Shown here: positions 37,431 to 45,748 of the stretch, piece after piece
Layout: each line of letters begins with the position of its first letter
How positions within the stretch are numbered: position 1 is the stretch's first letter
Origin: Nocardia rhizosphaerihabitans
Lineage (GTDB): Bacteria; Actinomycetota; Actinomycetes; Mycobacteriales; Mycobacteriaceae
Length of the DNA stretch: 64,000 nt
Assembly (NCBI RefSeq): GCF_014646295.1
Contig: NZ_BMNE01000002.1
Location: forward strand, 188,595 to 252,594
Reading direction: 5' to 3'
Notes under the pieces: generated by a model
Database searches by the model: none
The model's input: the letters and a program-made list of their open reading frames with translations, nothing else
What the model was told of the DNA's origin: nothing
Translations under genes and position numbers: made by a program

Positions 37431-38609
37431 ATGACGGTGGACGAGATCGGCAAGCGTCTCGAAGCCCATGTCCAGGCCGATGAACTGCTCGGCCTGGCCT
37501 GGCTCGTAGCGACCGGCGACCAGGTATCGACGGGCACGGCAGGTCATCTCGACTCCTCGCGCGCCGTGCCCGTGCGCGCCGACACCGTCTTCCGCATCTC
37601 CTCGATGACCAAACCGGTCACCGCGGTCGCGGCCTCGATCCTGATCGACGAGGGCGTGCTCGACCCGGCCGAGCCGGTCGATCGCCTGCTGCCCGAACTC
37701 GCCGACCGCCGCGTGCTGGCGCACCCGGCCGCCGAGATCACCGACACCGTCGCGGCCCGGCGGCCGATCACCGTCGACGACCTGCTCACCTTCCGGCTCG
37801 GCTGGGGCATGGACTTCGCCGACTTCTCGCCCAAGCCGCTCGACGCGGCCTGGAGCGAGCTCGGCCTGGGCTGGGGTCCGCCGACGCCCGCGGAGATGCC
37901 GAACCCCGACACCTGGCTCGCACGGCTCGGCACGCTGCCGCTGCAGTACCAGCCGGGGGAGCGCTGGCTCTATCACGTCGGTGCGCCGATCCTCGGCTTC
38001 CTGGTCGCCAGGGCCGCGGGCAAGCCGCTCTCGGAGTTCCTGGCCGAGCGCGTCTTCGGCCCACTCGGCATGGTCGACACCGGCTTCTCCGTCCCGGCGG
38101 GCAAACTCGACCGCTTCGGGCCGCACTACGCCGACCGGGACGGCGCCCGCATCGTCTTCGACCCGGCCGACGGACAGTGGAGTACTCCGCCCGCGTTCGA
38201 GGGCGGCGGCGACGGACTCGTCTCCACCCTCGCCGACTATCACCGGTTCGCCCGGATGTTGCGCGACGGCGGCGAACACGACGGCATCCGGATCCTGTCC
38301 GGCGAGGCTGTGGCAGCGATGACGCGCAACCACCTCACCGCCGAACAGCTCGCCCGCGGCGGCCCGAACCCGGACGGCAGCGCGGGCTGGGGCTACGGGG
38401 TCGGTGTCCAGCTCAGCGACCTGGCGGACGGTCCGCGCGCCGGCTCGTACGGTTGGTCCGGCGGCCTCGGCTCCACCTGGTCCAACGACGGTGCGGTGAC
38501 CGGCATCCTGCTCACCAACCAGACGTGGAGCTCGGCCGGTCCGCTCCCGGTGTTTGCCACGTTCGAGTCGATCTTGGGCGAGGTGGCCCGCGCGGGCGAG
38601 GCTGCGTAG
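37431..38609 (+). CDS. Serine hydrolase of the beta-lactamase class C/penicillin-binding protein family
   Basis: A 392-residue cytosolic-looking hydrolase (no signal peptide). Motif 1 SMTK with catalytic Ser is in RISSMTKPVTAVAASI near residue 56. The second motif YxN appears as YHV (WLYHVGAPILGFLVA). The third motif region is YGWSGGLGSTW in place of KTG/HTG. This pattern fits the esterase-like class C group rather than a true beta-lactamase. GGGAGGAG precedes ATG 37431. It separates hemD from hemB, which are adjacent in mycobacteria. Confidence 0.85.
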   Translation: MTVDEIGKRLEAHVQADELLGLAWLVATGDQVSTGTAGHLDSSRAVPVRADTVFRISSMTKPVTAVAASILIDEGVLDPAEPVDRLLPELADRRVLAHPAAEITDTVAARRPITVDDLLTFRLGWGMDFADFSPKPLDAAWSELGLGWGPPTPAEMPNPDTWLARLGTLPLQYQPGERWLYHVGAPILGFLVARAAGKPLSEFLAERVFGPLGMVDTGFSVPAGKLDRFGPHYADRDGARIVFDPADGQWSTPPAFEGGGDGLVSTLADYHRFARMLRDGGEHDGIRILSGEAVAAMTRNHLTAEQLARGGPNPDGSAGWGYGVGVQLSDLADGPRAGSYGWSGGLGSTWSNDGAVTGILLTNQTWSSAGPLPVFATFESILGEVARAGEAA

Positions 38610-38638
38610 GCGCCGACGCGAGGCCGCGCGCGCAGGCG

Positions 38639-38644
38639 TATTCT
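38639..38644 (+). promoter_or_regulatory. Probable -10 box (TATTCT) of hemB, leaderless
   Basis: TATTCT ends 7 nt before ATG 38652 with no ribosome-binding site, giving hemB its own promoter separate from rex-hemACD. Confidence 0.55.
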
Positions 38645-38651
38645 GCGGTCT

Positions 38652-39629
38652 ATGACCGCTTTCGACCGCCCGCGGCGGTTGCGCAGGACTCCCGCTTTGC
38701 GTCGGCTCGTCGCCGAAACCACGCTGGAGCCGCGTCAGCTGGTGCTGCCGATGTTCGTCGCCGACGGGCTCGACGAACCGCGCGAGATCAGCTCGATGCC
38801 CGGCGTGTACCAGCACTCGCTCGACTCGCTGCGCAAGGCGTCCGTCGAAGCGGTGACCGCCGGTGTCGGCGGCCTGATGCTGTTCGGTGTGCCCCGGCCC
38901 GAGGACAAGGACGCCACCGGCAGCCAGGCCAGCGACCCCAACGGCATCCTCAACCGCGGCCTGCGCGCGCTGTCCGAGGAGGTCGGCGACTCGACCGTCG
39001 TCATGGCCGACACCTGCCTGGACGAGTTCACCGATCACGGCCACTGCGGTGTCATCGGCACCGACGGCGCGGTCGACAACGACGCCACCCTGCACCGCTA
39101 CGTGGAGATGGCGCTGGCCCAGGCCGAGGCTGGCGCCGATCTGCTCGGCACCAGCGGCATGATGGACGGCCAGGTCGGCGCGATCCGGCGCGGGCTGGAC
39201 GCGGTCGGGCGCACCGACACCGCCATCCTGGCCTACGCGGCCAAGTACGCCTCCGCCTTCTACGGTCCGTTCCGCGAGGCCGTCGGCTCGTCGCTGGAAG
39301 GCGATCGCCGCACCTACCAGCAGGACCCGGCCAACCGCCGCGAATCGCTGCGCGAACTCGATCTCGACCTCGCCGAGGGCGCCGACATCGTGATGGTGAA
39401 GCCGGCGATGTCCTACCTCGACATTCTGCGCGACGTCGCCGACCGCTCGACGGTGCCGGTGGCCGCGTACCAGATATCCGGCGAATACGCGATGATCACC
39501 GCCGCCGCCGAGCGCGGCTGGATCGATCGCAGGGCCGCGATCCTGGAGTCGCTGATCGGCATCCGGCGGGCGGGCGCGGACATCGTGCTCACCTACTGGG
39601 CGACCGAGGCTGCACACTGGCTGTCGTGA
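38652..39629 (+). CDS. hemB: Delta-aminolevulinic acid dehydratase (porphobilinogen synthase)
   Basis: A 325-residue enzyme condensing two aminolevulinates. Catalytic lysines lie in [13 protein letters not shown] and [12 protein letters not shown]. The metal-site loop reads [16 protein letters not shown]: Cys122, Asp124 and Cys132. Zinc enzymes have three Cys here and the magnesium type has Ala/Asp/Asp, so this is a mixed site. The stop overlaps the downstream membrane-protein start (GTGA). Confidence 0.95.
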   Translation: MTAFDRPRRLRRTPALRRLVAETTLEPRQLVLPMFVADGLDEPREISSMPGVYQHSLDSLRKASVEAVTAGVGGLMLFGVPRPEDKDATGSQASDPNGILNRGLRALSEEVGDSTVVMADTCLDEFTDHGHCGVIGTDGAVDNDATLHRYVEMALAQAEAGADLLGTSGMMDGQVGAIRRGLDAVGRTDTAILAYAAKYASAFYGPFREAVGSSLEGDRRTYQQDPANRRESLRELDLDLAEGADIVMVKPAMSYLDILRDVADRSTVPVAAYQISGEYAMITAAAERGWIDRRAAILESLIGIRRAGADIVLTYWATEAAHWLS

Positions 39630-40138
39630 TCGTTCCACCGCACAAACCCGAAATCCGCCCGATGCCCGAAGACGTCGGCACCGCACGTCAGCTGTGGTGG
39701 GCCGTGTCCGGGCTCGGTGTCGTGTACACCGGCGCCGGGATCGCCACCATGACCGGGCAGCGCGACGAGCTGAGCAAGCAGTTCCTCGACGAGATGCACA
39801 AGTCGGACCCGAACTTCCCGGCCTCGACCGTCGACGTGATGGTGCTGGCCGCGTTCGTGCTGACCGCGATCGTCGGACTCGTGCTGGCCGGGGTCACGGT
39901 GCTGATCGCCCAGCAGCTCGCCCGCGGCAAGTCGTGGGCGCGCACGGTGCTCACGGTCGTCGCGGTCTGGCTCGGCCTCGGCGCGGTCGCCACGATGTTC
40001 GCCTTCACCGGCGACACCTCGGTAGCCACGATGATCGCCGGTGGCACCGCGATCGTGCAGGGCGTCCTCGCGGTCGGCGCCGCGTATCTGAGTTACCGGC
40101 CGGACTCCACCAAGTACTTCCAGCTGAACCGTCGGTGA
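39626..40138 (+). CDS. Membrane protein downstream of hemB (Rv0513-like)
   Basis: A 170-residue protein with four helices (about 25-43, 71-96, 104-126 and 132-152), a polar N-terminus with [15 protein letters not shown], and a loop with [18 protein letters not shown] 39626 overlaps the hemB stop. Its place after hemB matches Rv0513, a conserved membrane protein without known function. A role in haem or tetrapyrrole transport is speculative. Confidence 0.7.
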   Translation: MIVPPHKPEIRPMPEDVGTARQLWWAVSGLGVVYTGAGIATMTGQRDELSKQFLDEMHKSDPNFPASTVDVMVLAAFVLTAIVGLVLAGVTVLIAQQLARGKSWARTVLTVVAVWLGLGAVATMFAFTGDTSVATMIAGGTAIVQGVLAVGAAYLSYRPDSTKYFQLNRR

Positions 40139-40260
40139 ACACGAAGTAGACCCCCGCCGACCCGGGGCGCCGACTCGCCGCAGTGTATGGTGAGCATGGT
40201 CACAGTGATTTGGGGTACTCCCTGTGACATAGCCGGTAGGGAACCGGCGGAGCGGAGGCA

Positions 40261-40383
40261 ATGATGCGCGTGGTGATCGAGCAGCCACACAGCCTGCGGC
40301 GCGATCTGTTGGTCATCGGATTGATGGTTCTGCTCGCGGTCGTCACCATCGCTCTCATCCTGTTGCCGAGCCTGGTCAGCTGA
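40261..40383 (+). CDS. Small single-helix membrane protein (40 aa)
   Basis: ATGATG at 40261 opens a 40-residue frame: a polar start MMRVVIEQPHSLRRD followed by one membrane helix LLVIGLMVLLAVVTIALILL. GGAGCGGAGG lies just upstream. It sits 20 nt before the next membrane-protein gene, so it is probably cotranscribed. Function unknown. It is too short for ordinary ORF detection, but the ribosome site and helix support it. Confidence 0.6.
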   Translation: MMRVVIEQPHSLRRDLLVIGLMVLLAVVTIALILLPSLVS

Positions 40384-40403
40384 TCCTTCGTCGCAGTACC
40401 CCC

Positions 40404-40844
40404 ATGGTGTTGTTCTCCGAGCCCGGCGCGCGATGGCGCGCGGTCGCCTACGGTCCGCTGCTCTGCGCTGTCATCCTGCTCGTGGAGTGGCTCACGGGCA
40501 GCACCCTGCACTGGTTCGCCCTGGGTTTCTGCGCCGTCGCCATCGGCGGTTTCACCGTCGTGCAGGTGATGGCGGGACGCACCCATGGCCGGGTCGAGCT
40601 GACCGACTCCACGCTGCATCAGGGCGTCGAATCGCTGTCGCTGGACGACGTCGCGGCCGTGCTCCCCGTCGAGGACGACGATGCCGCGCAGGGCAGCCCG
40701 CTCGGCGCGCTCAGCGGCGTCCCGCGCCGTCGCCGCGGCATCGGATTACGCCTGGTCGACGGCCGGATCGTGCAGGCGTGGGCGATCGACCACACCGGCC
40801 TGCGCACCGCATTGAGCTCTGCCCTGGCAGGATCGCAAGGATGA
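40404..40844 (+). CDS. Membrane protein of unknown function (146 aa)
   Basis: Two helices (about 14-32 and 38-58) are followed by a cytosolic domain of about 85 residues with LDDVAAVLPVEDDDA and GIGLRLVDGRIVQAWAID, which looks like a small beta-rich fold. I do not recognise a family with confidence. It is coupled (ATGA) to the next membrane-protein gene. Confidence 0.6.
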   Translation: MVLFSEPGARWRAVAYGPLLCAVILLVEWLTGSTLHWFALGFCAVAIGGFTVVQVMAGRTHGRVELTDSTLHQGVESLSLDDVAAVLPVEDDDAAQGSPLGALSGVPRRRRGIGLRLVDGRIVQAWAIDHTGLRTALSSALAGSQG

Positions 40845-41110
40845 GACGCTGGATCGCCGCCGCGCTGTTCGAGCTCGGCCTGGCCGTGCTCTGCCTGGCC
40901 GGCGCGGCGTACAGCTGGAGCCATGCCCGGCGCACGACCGAATACGTCACCGCCGACGATCATCCCGCGTTCGAGGCCGTCCGCTACGTGCCACCGCTGC
41001 TGATCCTGGCCACCGGGCTGGTGATCCTGGCCGGTGTCCTCGTCATCGATGCCGTCGCCAGGATCGTGACCGGATATGTAGCGCCGCGCGTTACCGAAAC
41101 GATGCACTGA
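40841..41110 (+). CDS. Small membrane protein (Rv0514-like)
   Basis: An 89-residue protein with two helices: about 5-26 (AALFELGLAVLCLAGAAYSW) and about 50-75 (VPPLLILATGLVILAGVLVI). Between them is a polar loop with TTEYVTADDHPAF. It overlaps the preceding gene by 4 nt. Position and layout fit Rv0514; function unknown. Confidence 0.65.
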   Translation: MRRWIAAALFELGLAVLCLAGAAYSWSHARRTTEYVTADDHPAFEAVRYVPPLLILATGLVILAGVLVIDAVARIVTGYVAPRVTETMH

Positions 41111-41193
41111 GCGAGGCCGAATTTCGATGTGCGCGTTGGGGTTCGGCGCGGATCTCGATGCTCGCGCAGCGGGCAGTGCACGGAGGAACACCG

Positions 41194-41415
41194 ATGACCA
41201 AGCTCACCGCAGGATTCTGTACCGCGGCCGCGGCCGTGGCGGCGATCGCCCTGGCGGCGGCACCCGCCCAGGCCGCCGGCCTGCCCCTGACCCCCATGGT
41301 TGCCGAGCCGGCCGCCGGTGGCTTCGCCCCGGAGACCGGCTCGAGCGGTATCTACAACGGCATCATGTGCCAGCTGCACACGATCTCGGCCGAGGTTCCC
41401 TGCATGTACACCTAA
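41194..41415 (+). CDS. Small secreted protein (73 aa)
   Basis: A signal peptide of about 28 residues (AAVAAIALAAAPAQA) precedes a 45-residue mature peptide with two cysteines (IMCQLH and VPCMYT) that could form one disulphide. GGAGG lies 7 nt before ATG 41194. It ends convergently on the next gene with a 3- to 4-base overlap of stops. No family recognised. Confidence 0.65.
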   Translation: MTKLTAGFCTAAAAVAAIALAAAPAQAAGLPLTPMVAEPAAGGFAPETGSSGIYNGIMCQLHTISAEVPCMYT

Positions 41416-41795
41416 TTCCAGTGCTGGTAGACGTCGACGACGCGGCCGCCGCGGGTCCCCGGCGCGTTCAGGTACACGGTGACGGTGCCGTCGGGATGGC
41501 TCGCCGCCTCCGTCACCACCTGACGCAGGGTGGCGCGGATGCCGCCGTCGGCGTCGCGGTGCAGATTCGTGTCGCCGTGCAGGCCCGCGCCGATCCGGTT
41601 GGCCGGCACGAGCATCGCGATCAGCGCCGGAATCGGACCGGCGCCGAGGGCGACGGTCTCGGAGTGGCTGAGGTGGGCGCCGATCCGATCCGGCTGGGCC
41701 TGCGGCGCGAAGGCGGTGGCCGAGCCCGCGCCGAAGACCACGGCGGCCGCGACGAACCCGGTCCCGAGGGCAGTGCTGGTGACGCCGAAACGCAT
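41412..41795 (-). CDS. Secreted protein of unknown function (127 aa)
   Basis: A signal peptide of about 30 residues (FVAAAVVFGAGSATA, then FAPQAQ) is followed by a mature domain with IPALIAMLVPANRIGAGL and a C-terminal GTVTVYLNAPGTRGGRVVDV strand pair. ATG 41795 was chosen because it starts MRF directly before the signal hydrophobic core; an upstream ATG adds 11 polar residues. No family recognised. Its stop overlaps the convergent small secreted protein. Confidence 0.6.
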   Translation of the reverse strand: MRFGVTSTALGTGFVAAAVVFGAGSATAFAPQAQPDRIGAHLSHSETVALGAGPIPALIAMLVPANRIGAGLHGDTNLHRDADGGIRATLRQVVTEAASHPDGTVTVYLNAPGTRGGRVVDVYQHWN

Positions 41796-42002
41796 GAAAT
41801 ACCCTTCCGCTATGAGCTGAGTTCCCACCGCTCAGTGCCTGAGCAGCCCGCAGCGTAGCCGCAGGCCAACGTGCCTAGATCGAAATCATCGGCGCCAGGG
41901 GGGCGGCGTGTCGGGCGTGTCGTCGGTGGGTCGCTGCGGTCTGGGTCACTGTGCTCCACCCTGTCGTCCGGCGCGCCGAGGCGAGCTGAGAGACTGGAAT
42001 CC

Positions 42003-43340
42003 GTGAGTTCTTCTCCGCACGCGACCAGGTCATCGGTGCCGGTTTCCGCCCAGCTCTTCGAGCGGGCTGCTTCGGTGATCCCGGGTGGTGTCAATTCCCC
42101 GGTCCGTGCGTTCAATTCGGTCGGCGGAACGCCGCGGTTCATCGCCTCGGCCAACGGCTGCACCCTGATCGATGCCGACGGCAATTCCTACGTCGATCTG
42201 GTCTGTTCGTGGGGCCCGATGATCCTCGGCCACGCGCACCCCGCGGTCGTCGAAGCGGTGCAGCGGGCCGCGACGGGCGGACTGTCGTTCGGCGCGCCGA
42301 CCGAGGCCGAGATCGAACTGGCCGAGGCGATCGCCGCGCGGGTCGAACCGGTCGACCGCGTGCGCCTGGTCAACTCCGGCACCGAGGCCACGATGAGCGC
42401 CGTGCGGCTGGCCCGCGGCTTCACCGGCCGGACCAAGATCATCAAGTTCTCCGGCTGCTACCACGGCCACGTCGACGCGCTGCTGGCCGACGCGGGCTCC
42501 GGCGTCGCGACGCTGGGCCTGCCCACCTCGCCCGGTGTCACCGGCGCGCAGGCCGCCGACACCATCGTGCTGCCCTACAACGACCTCGCCGCCGTCGCCG
42601 CCGCGTTCGAGGCCAACCCCGGCCAGATCGCGTGCGTCATCACCGAGGCCGCCGCGGGCAACATGGGCGCGGTCGCGCCGCTGCCCGGTTTCAACGAGGG
42701 CCTGCGCAGGCTCGCCCACGACAACGGCGCGCTGCTGATCATGGACGAAGTGATGACCGGTTTCCGGGTCAGCGCGTCGGGTTGGTACGGGCGCGAGGGC
42801 GTCGCCGGTGACCTCTACACCTTCGGCAAGGTGATGAGCGGTGGCCTGCCCGCCGCCGCGTTCGGCGGTCGCGCCGACATCATGAACAACCTCGCCCCGC
42901 TGGGCCCGGTCTATCAGGCGGGCACCCTCTCCGGTAACCCCGTCGCCGTCGCGGCGGGCCTGGCTACGCTGCGCGCTGCCGACGCGGAGGTGTACGTGGC
43001 GCTGGACCGCAACGCCGATCGGCTCGGCTCGCTGTTCGCGAAAGCCCTGACAGAGGCCGGTGTCGAGCATCAGGTCCAGTTCGCAGGCAATATGGTGAGC
43101 GTGTTCTTCGCCGACCGCCCGGTGACCGACTATGCCGCCGCCAAGGCGAGCCAGACCTGGCGTTACCCAGCCTTCTTCCATGCCCTGCTCGACGCGGGCG
43201 TGTACGCGCCGCCGAGCGCGTTCGAGGCCTGGTTCGTCTCCGCGGCGCTCGACGAGGACGCGTTCGACCGTATCGCCGCCGCTCTGCCCGCCGCCGCCCT
43301 CGCGGCCGCGGCCGCAACCCCCGAAGGATCCCCAGCGTGA
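42003..43340 (+). CDS. hemL: Glutamate-1-semialdehyde 2,1-aminomutase
   Basis: A 445-residue PLP enzyme producing 5-aminolevulinate, the step after HemA. Markers are [60 protein letters not shown] and Lys276 in [18 protein letters not shown], which holds PLP. The frame is open upstream but homology begins just after GTG 42003. It overlaps the phosphatase gene (GTGA). Confidence 0.95.
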   Translation: MSSSPHATRSSVPVSAQLFERAASVIPGGVNSPVRAFNSVGGTPRFIASANGCTLIDADGNSYVDLVCSWGPMILGHAHPAVVEAVQRAATGGLSFGAPTEAEIELAEAIAARVEPVDRVRLVNSGTEATMSAVRLARGFTGRTKIIKFSGCYHGHVDALLADAGSGVATLGLPTSPGVTGAQAADTIVLPYNDLAAVAAAFEANPGQIACVITEAAAGNMGAVAPLPGFNEGLRRLAHDNGALLIMDEVMTGFRVSASGWYGREGVAGDLYTFGKVMSGGLPAAAFGGRADIMNNLAPLGPVYQAGTLSGNPVAVAAGLATLRAADAEVYVALDRNADRLGSLFAKALTEAGVEHQVQFAGNMVSVFFADRPVTDYAAAKASQTWRYPAFFHALLDAGVYAPPSAFEAWFVSAALDEDAFDRIAAALPAAALAAAAATPEGSPA

Positions 43341-44074
43341 GCTCCGACCAGCCCGACGCAGAATTCACCACCCCGGTCGACGGTGACGAGGCGCCGCATC
43401 CCGCGCCCGCCGCCGCGCCGCCCGGCCTCGACGACGACCCGTCGACCGTCGAAACCATCGTGCATGTGCTCCGCCACGGCGAGGTGCACAACCCGAACGG
43501 CATCCTCTACGGCCGCCTGCCCGGTTTCAGCCTCTCGGTGGCGGGCCGCTCGCAGGCCGCCGCGGTTGCCCGCTCGCTGGCCGACCACGACATCTCCCTG
43601 GTGATCGCCTCCCCGCTGCAGCGCGCCCAGGAAACCGCGGCCCCGATCGCCGCCGCCCACGACGTCATCGTGCGCACCGACGAGAACCTGATCGAAGCGG
43701 GCAACACCTTCGAGGGCCTGCGCGTGTCCGTCGGCGACGGCGCGCTGCGCAAGCCGCGGCACTGGTGGAAGCTGCGCGACCCGTTCACCCCGTCGTGGGG
43801 CGAGCCGTACCTGCAGATCGCGCATCGCATGCTGGCCGCGGTCAACAAGGCCCGTGTCGAGGGCGCCGGTCACGAGGTGGTGCTGGTCTCGCATCAGCTG
43901 CCCGTGTGGACGCTGCGCCGGTTCCTGCAGGGCCAGCGGCTCTGGCACGACCCGCGCAACCGCCAGTGCTCGCTCGCCTCGCTGACCTCGCTGGTCTACC
44001 ACGGCGATACCCTGGTCGACATCGTGTACTCCGAACCAGCGGGCGCCTCCGACCCTTCGGTTCACGGCGCATGA
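43337..44074 (+). CDS. Histidine phosphatase family protein (Rv0525-like)
   Basis: A 245-residue phosphoglycerate-mutase-like phosphatase. The catalytic loop [19 protein letters not shown] lies near residue 40 after an acidic, disordered N-terminus. It also has [17 protein letters not shown] and the second His in [16 protein letters not shown]. Substrate unknown. It links hemL to the cytochrome c maturation genes in one close-packed run. Confidence 0.88.
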   Translation: MSSDQPDAEFTTPVDGDEAPHPAPAAAPPGLDDDPSTVETIVHVLRHGEVHNPNGILYGRLPGFSLSVAGRSQAAAVARSLADHDISLVIASPLQRAQETAAPIAAAHDVIVRTDENLIEAGNTFEGLRVSVGDGALRKPRHWWKLRDPFTPSWGEPYLQIAHRMLAAVNKARVEGAGHEVVLVSHQLPVWTLRRFLQGQRLWHDPRNRQCSLASLTSLVYHGDTLVDIVYSEPAGASDPSVHGA

Positions 44075-44712
44075 CACGCTCCACCACGTCGGTCTCCGTC
44101 CGCAGCCATCCGCTGCGGGCGGTCACTGCCGTCCTGTCCGCGTTGCTGGTGATCGTCGCGGCCGCGGGCTGTTCGACAGGTACCGATGCGGTGGCCACCG
44201 GTGGTGGCACCTTCGAATTCGTCTCGCCCGGTGGTAAAACCGATATCTATTACGATCCGCCCGCCTCGCGCGGCACGATCGGCAAGCTCTCGGGGCCCGA
44301 TCTGATGAACGAGGGAAAGACCGTTTCGGTCGAGGATTTCCCGAACCAGATCGTGGTCGTCAATCTGTGGGGACAGTGGTGTGGCCCGTGCCGCGCCGAG
44401 TCGCCCGCACTCGAAAAGGTCTACGCGGCGACCAAAGACAAGGGCGTCGCGTTCCTGGGAATCAACGTCCGCGACCACCAGCGCGACAAAGCCCAGGACT
44501 TCGTAGTGGACAACAAGATCGAATACCCGTCCATCTACGACCCGTCGATGCGAACCTTGCTCGCCCTCGGCGGAAACTTTCCCACCAGTGTCATTCCGAC
44601 CACGTTGATCCTGGATCGTCAGCACCGGGTCGCCGCGGTCTTCCTTCGCTCGCTATTGGCAGAAGATCTGCAGCCCGTGGTCGAGCGCATCGCCGCCGAG
44701 GAGAAGCAGTGA
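44071..44712 (+). CDS. TlpA-like thioredoxin lipoprotein for cytochrome c maturation (Rv0526-like)
   Basis: A 213-residue exported thioredoxin-fold protein. A signal helix (VTAVLSALLVIVAAAGCS) ends in a lipobox Cys, anchoring it to the outer membrane face. The active site is CGPC in VVNLWGQWCGPCRAESPALE. It has a ResA/TlpA-type insert and cis-Pro in FPTSVIPTTLILD. It likely takes electrons from CcdA and reduces apocytochrome haem-binding cysteines. Confidence 0.9.
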   Translation: MTRSTTSVSVRSHPLRAVTAVLSALLVIVAAAGCSTGTDAVATGGGTFEFVSPGGKTDIYYDPPASRGTIGKLSGPDLMNEGKTVSVEDFPNQIVVVNLWGQWCGPCRAESPALEKVYAATKDKGVAFLGINVRDHQRDKAQDFVVDNKIEYPSIYDPSMRTLLALGGNFPTSVIPTTLILDRQHRVAAVFLRSLLAEDLQPVVERIAAEEKQ

Positions 44713-44936
44713 GCCGTCGTCGTCCCGGAAATCTGACCGCGTGTCGCCCCCGCCAGGGTGCCCGCCGCATGGGAGCGGGGTGGACCGTCGACGATCGCTG
44801 GGCGGGCATCGCGACCGTCCCGCGCAGCGTGGCCGGTGCGGGCCTGTTCGATTTCGGTCCGGCCGAGCCGGCCGAGACCGAGCGCACCCTGTCGTTGCCC
44901 CGCGACGAGCAGCGTGACGAGGACAGCACCGAGTGA
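44709..44936 (+). CDS. Hypothetical 75-aa protein inside the cytochrome c maturation operon
   Basis: GTG 44709 overlaps the TlpA-like stop and its own stop overlaps the CcdA start, so the frame is precisely fitted between two real genes. The product starts with a basic RRRPGN and RPRQGARRMG segment, then WTVDDRWAGIATVPRSVA, and has an acidic tail. No signal or membrane helix. No family recognised; the double overlap is the evidence. Confidence 0.5.
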   Translation: MSRRRPGNLTACRPRQGARRMGAGWTVDDRWAGIATVPRSVAGAGLFDFGPAEPAETERTLSLPRDEQRDEDSTE

Positions 44937-45748
44937 TGGTGCTCGCCGCAGTCGGGGATTCCTTCCAGCAGACGGCGGCATCGGGTCCGTTGCTGTTGGC
45001 GCTGGGTGCCTGTCTGCTCGCGGGCCTGGTGTCGTTCGCTTCACCGTGTGTCGTGCCGTTGGTGCCGGGGTACCTGTCGTATCTGGCCGGGCTGGTCGGC
45101 GCCGAGGCGCCACCGGCCACGGCCGCGCAGGCCGGTGTCCTGACCGCGCAGCGCCGCAGCGCGAAGATGCGCGTCGCCGGTGCCGCCGGACTGTTCGTCG
45201 CCGGGTTCACGGTGGTGTTCGTGTTGGCCACGGCCACCGTGTTCGGCGTGATCCAGACCCTCAACGTCAATCGGGAGCTGCTGCAGCGCATCGGCGGTGT
45301 GGTGACGATCCTGATGGGTCTGGTGTTCATCGGCCTGGTGCCCGCGCTGCAGCGGGACACCAGGATGGAGCCGCGCAGGTTCACCAGCATCGTCGGCGCG
45401 CCCCTGCTGGGCGGGGTGTTCGCGCTGGGCTGGACGCCGTGTCTGGGCCCGACGCTGTCGGGCGTGATGGCGGTGTCCGCGGGCACCGAGGGTACGACCG
45501 CGGCGCGCGGTGTCGTACTGATCGTGGCGTACTGTCTCGGGCTCGGGCTGCCGTTCGTCGTGCTGGCGTTCGGCTCGGCCGGTGCGTTGCGCGGGGTCGG
45601 CTGGCTGCGGCGCAATTCGCGCACCATTCAGGTAATCGGGGGTGTTCTGCTCGTCGCCGTCGGCGTCGCGCTGGTCACGGGGGCATGGGATCAGTTCGTC
45701 GGCTGGGTGCGTGACGGGTTCGTCTCCGAGGTGACTCTCCCGATCTGA
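44936..45748 (+). CDS. ccdA: Cytochrome c biogenesis protein CcdA
   Basis: A 270-residue, six-helix membrane protein passing electrons from cytosolic thioredoxin outward. The paired redox cysteines lie in SFASPCVVPLVPGYLSY and LGWTPCLGPTLSG. ATG 44936 or GTG 44933 could start it; both overlap the upstream stop. It is coupled to resB by a 1-nt overlap. Confidence 0.93.
   Translation: MVLAAVGDSFQQTAASGPLLLALGACLLAGLVSFASPCVVPLVPGYLSYLAGLVGAEAPPATAAQAGVLTAQRRSAKMRVAGAAGLFVAGFTVVFVLATATVFGVIQTLNVNRELLQRIGGVVTILMGLVFIGLVPALQRDTRMEPRRFTSIVGAPLLGGVFALGWTPCLGPTLSGVMAVSAGTEGTTAARGVVLIVAYCLGLGLPFVVLAFGSAGALRGVGWLRRNSRTIQVIGGVLLVAVGVALVTGAWDQFVGWVRDGFVSEVTLPI

Noticed and set aside
34500..39686. Minus-strand open frame of 1728 codons across hemC, hemD and hemB
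   Set aside because: It is the antisense shadow of well-supported haem genes in high-GC DNA; the protein is a low-complexity mix of Arg, Gly, His and Asp with no domain.
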